Part shown: piece after piece, positions 5,663 to 9,275 of the stretch
Numbering within the stretch: the stretch's first letter is position 1
Layout: each line of letters begins with the position of its first letter
DNA from: JBDTSW01 sp039930945
Lineage (GTDB): Bacteria; Actinomycetota; Thermoleophilia; Solirubrobacterales; 70-9
Reading direction: 5' to 3'
DNA: 9,275 nt
Assembly: GCA_039930945.1 (NCBI GenBank)
Contig: JBDTSW010000087.1
Span: forward strand, 1 to 9,275
Made by a program: the position numbers and the translations under genes
Notes under the pieces: generated by a model
Told to the model about the DNA's origin: nothing
What the model saw: the letters and a program-made list of their open reading frames with translations, nothing else
Database searches by the model: none

Positions 5663-5664
<2 letters not shown>
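5632..5664. repeat. 13-bp hairpin overlapping the lysS promoter and start codon
   Basis: The arms 5633-5645 and 5651-5663 pair over 13 positions (12 Watson-Crick, one G-U), with a 5-nt GTTAG loop; the 10 outer pairs are perfect (CGCGGCGGCG with CGCCGCCGCG), and 5632 with 5664 adds a G-U pair. The 3' arm ends on the first base of the lysS GTG, and the putative -10 box lies across the loop and 3' arm. Confidence 0.8.
5648..5653 (+). promoter_or_regulatory. Putative -10 element for near-leaderless lysS
   Basis: TAGGCT fits TANNNT and ends 9 nt before the lysS GTG; a start at G5661 or G5663 would give a leader of 0-2 nt. There is no Shine-Dalgarno. The box sits in the middle of the 13-bp palindrome, an unusual position. 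Confidence 0.4.
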
Positions 5665-7138
<1,474 letters not shown>

Positions 7139-7149
7139 GGCGCCCGCAG

Positions 7150-7542
7150 GTGTCCGACGAAGCTCCCGAGATCGCCGAGGCGCGGCGGCGCGGCGAGCCC
7201 TTCGTCTCCTACCGTGACGCGCACGATCGCGTGCAGACCCTCTCGCTCGAGGACACCTGGGAGCGGGCGACGATCGGGCGCGGCCCGTCGGCCGACCTCG
7301 GCCTGCCGTGGGACTCCGAGGTCTCGCGCGTGCACGCCGAGCTGGTCCGCGTCGCCGACGACTGGACCGTGGTCGACGACGGGCTCTCCCAGAACGGCAC
7401 CTTCGTCAACGGTGAGCGAGTCGAGCGCCGGCGGCGCCTGCGCGACGGAGACGAGCTGCGCTGCGGCGAGACCACGCTGCGCTTCCACGCCCCCTTCGAG
7501 CCTCCCGACCACACGCAGGTGGCGCACCGGCGGCCCCAGTGA
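7150..7542 (+). CDS. Small FHA-domain protein
   Basis: The 130-residue protein is essentially one forkhead-associated domain, a phosphothreonine-binding module that usually works with Ser/Thr kinases such as the Pkn family. The invariant residues are all present: G43-R44 in ATIGRG, S59-R60 and H62 in SRVHAE, N82-G83-T84 in SQNGTFVNG, and N87-G88. The domain spans roughly residues 18-110; the N-terminus is charged and the last 20 residues (PFEPPDHTQVAHR) look disordered. There is no kinase, transmembrane segment or second domain, so it is probably an adaptor. It lies 11 bp after lysS and just before the clpC leader, a position held by ctsR/mcsA/mcsB or lsr2 in other lineages. A link to ClpC control is only a guess from position. 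Confidence 0.85.
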   Translation: MSDEAPEIAEARRRGEPFVSYRDAHDRVQTLSLEDTWERATIGRGPSADLGLPWDSEVSRVHAELVRVADDWTVVDDGLSQNGTFVNGERVERRRRLRDGDELRCGETTLRFHAPFEPPDHTQVAHRRPQ

Positions 7543-7552
7543 GCCCCCCCGA

Positions 7553-7558
7553 TACAAT
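7553..7558 (+). promoter_or_regulatory. Putative -10 box of the clpC promoter
   Basis: TACAAT lies 10 bp after the FHA stop, preceded by a run of seven C. Transcription would begin near 7565, some 215 nt before the clpC start. CGGCG-CT-CGCCG (7559-7570) lies directly over the expected start site and could be an operator. No CIRCE, HAIR or CtsR-type site and no clear ClgR box is seen. Confidence 0.5.
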
Positions 7559-7780
7559 CGGCGCTCGCCGTAGTCGACGATCGGAGGTTCTAATCCGTCG
7601 GCACCGTGGAGCCGAGAGAAGTGGATGGAGTCCCGGCGAGCTTGCGTCCCCGAAGACGCCCGCCGGAGGCGACCACCGGGTTCGCGATACTGAGATCGAC
7701 ACAGCCGGTTCGAAGGACTAGGGCGAGATCAGGGGAACAGACCAAACAACGACTGAATAGGTAGCGGAGGCAAGCAGCAG
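7559..7780 (+). other. Long structured 5' leader of clpC
   Basis: This 222-nt region holds no convincing gene. It contains TCGGC-ACCGTGGA-GCCGA (7598-7615); a bipartite stem CCGGCG (7633-7638) and GCGTC (7644-7648) pairing with GACGC (7655-7659) and CGCCGG (7661-7666) around a CCCGAA loop; and a second bipartite stem ACCGG (7675-7679) and CGAT (7685-7688) pairing with ATCG (7695-7698) and CCGGT (7705-7709). From about 7725 to 7765 it is A-rich and apparently unpaired. The bipartite stems look like a folded RNA, perhaps a cis-regulatory leader or an independent small RNA. No known RNA family is recognised. Confidence 0.45.
7766..7770 (+). promoter_or_regulatory. Shine-Dalgarno for clpC
   Basis: GGAGG lies 10 nt before GTG 7781, slightly longer than ideal spacing; AGCAGG closer to the start is an alternative. 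Homology to ClpC begins exactly at this GTG (MFERFTERARQVV). Confidence 0.6.

Positions 7781-9275
<1,495 letters not shown>

Noticed and set aside
7708..7714. GTTCGAA, a tRNA T-loop-like sequence in the clpC leader
   Set aside because: The flanking bases do not form a 5-bp T-stem and no acceptor or anticodon arm can be built around it.
7539..7721. 60-codon plus-strand frame with GTG overlapping the FHA stop
   Set aside because: The GTGA overlap looks like translational coupling, but the product is a low-complexity Arg/Ser-rich string, no Shine-Dalgarno is present, and the clpC -10 box lies inside it.
7559..7780. CIRCE, HAIR, CtsR or ClgR operator upstream of clpC
   Set aside because: None of the consensus sequences as I know them is found; the short CGGCG-CT-CGCCG palindrome does not match the ClgR box.

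Overview
The window is a GC-rich, densely packed, single-direction block of bacterial housekeeping genes (one gene is reversed). Strong G/C third-codon bias, GTG starts, TANNNT-type -10 boxes placed just upstream of start codons, and the gene order all point to an actinobacterium. My best guess is a deep-branching, non-mycobacterial lineage such as Thermoleophilia/Solirubrobacterales. The lineage is inference from composition and order, not from a marker gene.

Layout, left to right: (1) 15-1798, the folate genes folP, folB and folK, giving dihydropteroate synthase, dihydroneopterin aldolase and HPPK, three steps around the pterin branch of folate synthesis. (2) 1808-2560, minus strand, a glutathione-S-transferase-fold protein, convergent with folK and divergent from coaX. 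(3) 2722-4497, coaX (type III pantothenate kinase, first step of CoA synthesis) and a DusB-like tRNA-dihydrouridine synthase. (4) 4508-5104, a TATAAT promoter, a hairpin-containing leader and greA. (5) 5180-5599, an orphan Hcp-like protein that lacks the usual N-terminal strand and has an unclear start. (6) 5663-7542, lysS (class II lysyl-tRNA synthetase) and a small FHA-domain protein. (7) 7543-7780, a long leader with a promoter and two bipartite hairpins, then clpC from 7781, which runs off the right edge.

The core order folP-folB-folK ... coaX-dusB-greA-lysS ... clpC is an old arrangement. Parts of it occur in Bacillota (fol genes, dusB and lysS, then ctsR-mcsA-mcsB-clpC) and in mycobacteria (folE-folP-folB-folK ... 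coaX ... lysS-lsr2-clpC1). Against that backbone the non-standard pieces are the GST-fold gene, the Hcp-like gene and the FHA gene, which sits where other lineages carry ctsR/mcsAB or lsr2.

Two modes of translation initiation can be read. folP, folB, the GST-fold gene, coaX, dusB and lysS each have a -10-like hexamer ending 6-9 nt before the start codon and no Shine-Dalgarno, as expected of leaderless mRNAs. folK, greA, the FHA gene and clpC have a GAGG/GGAGG Shine-Dalgarno. I see no CRISPR array, transposon, rRNA or tRNA gene, and no clear evidence for a complete new multi-gene system. The most unusual items are the truncated-looking orphan Hcp protein in frame with greA, the 13-bp perfect hairpin that ends on the lysS start codon, and the structured clpC leader.
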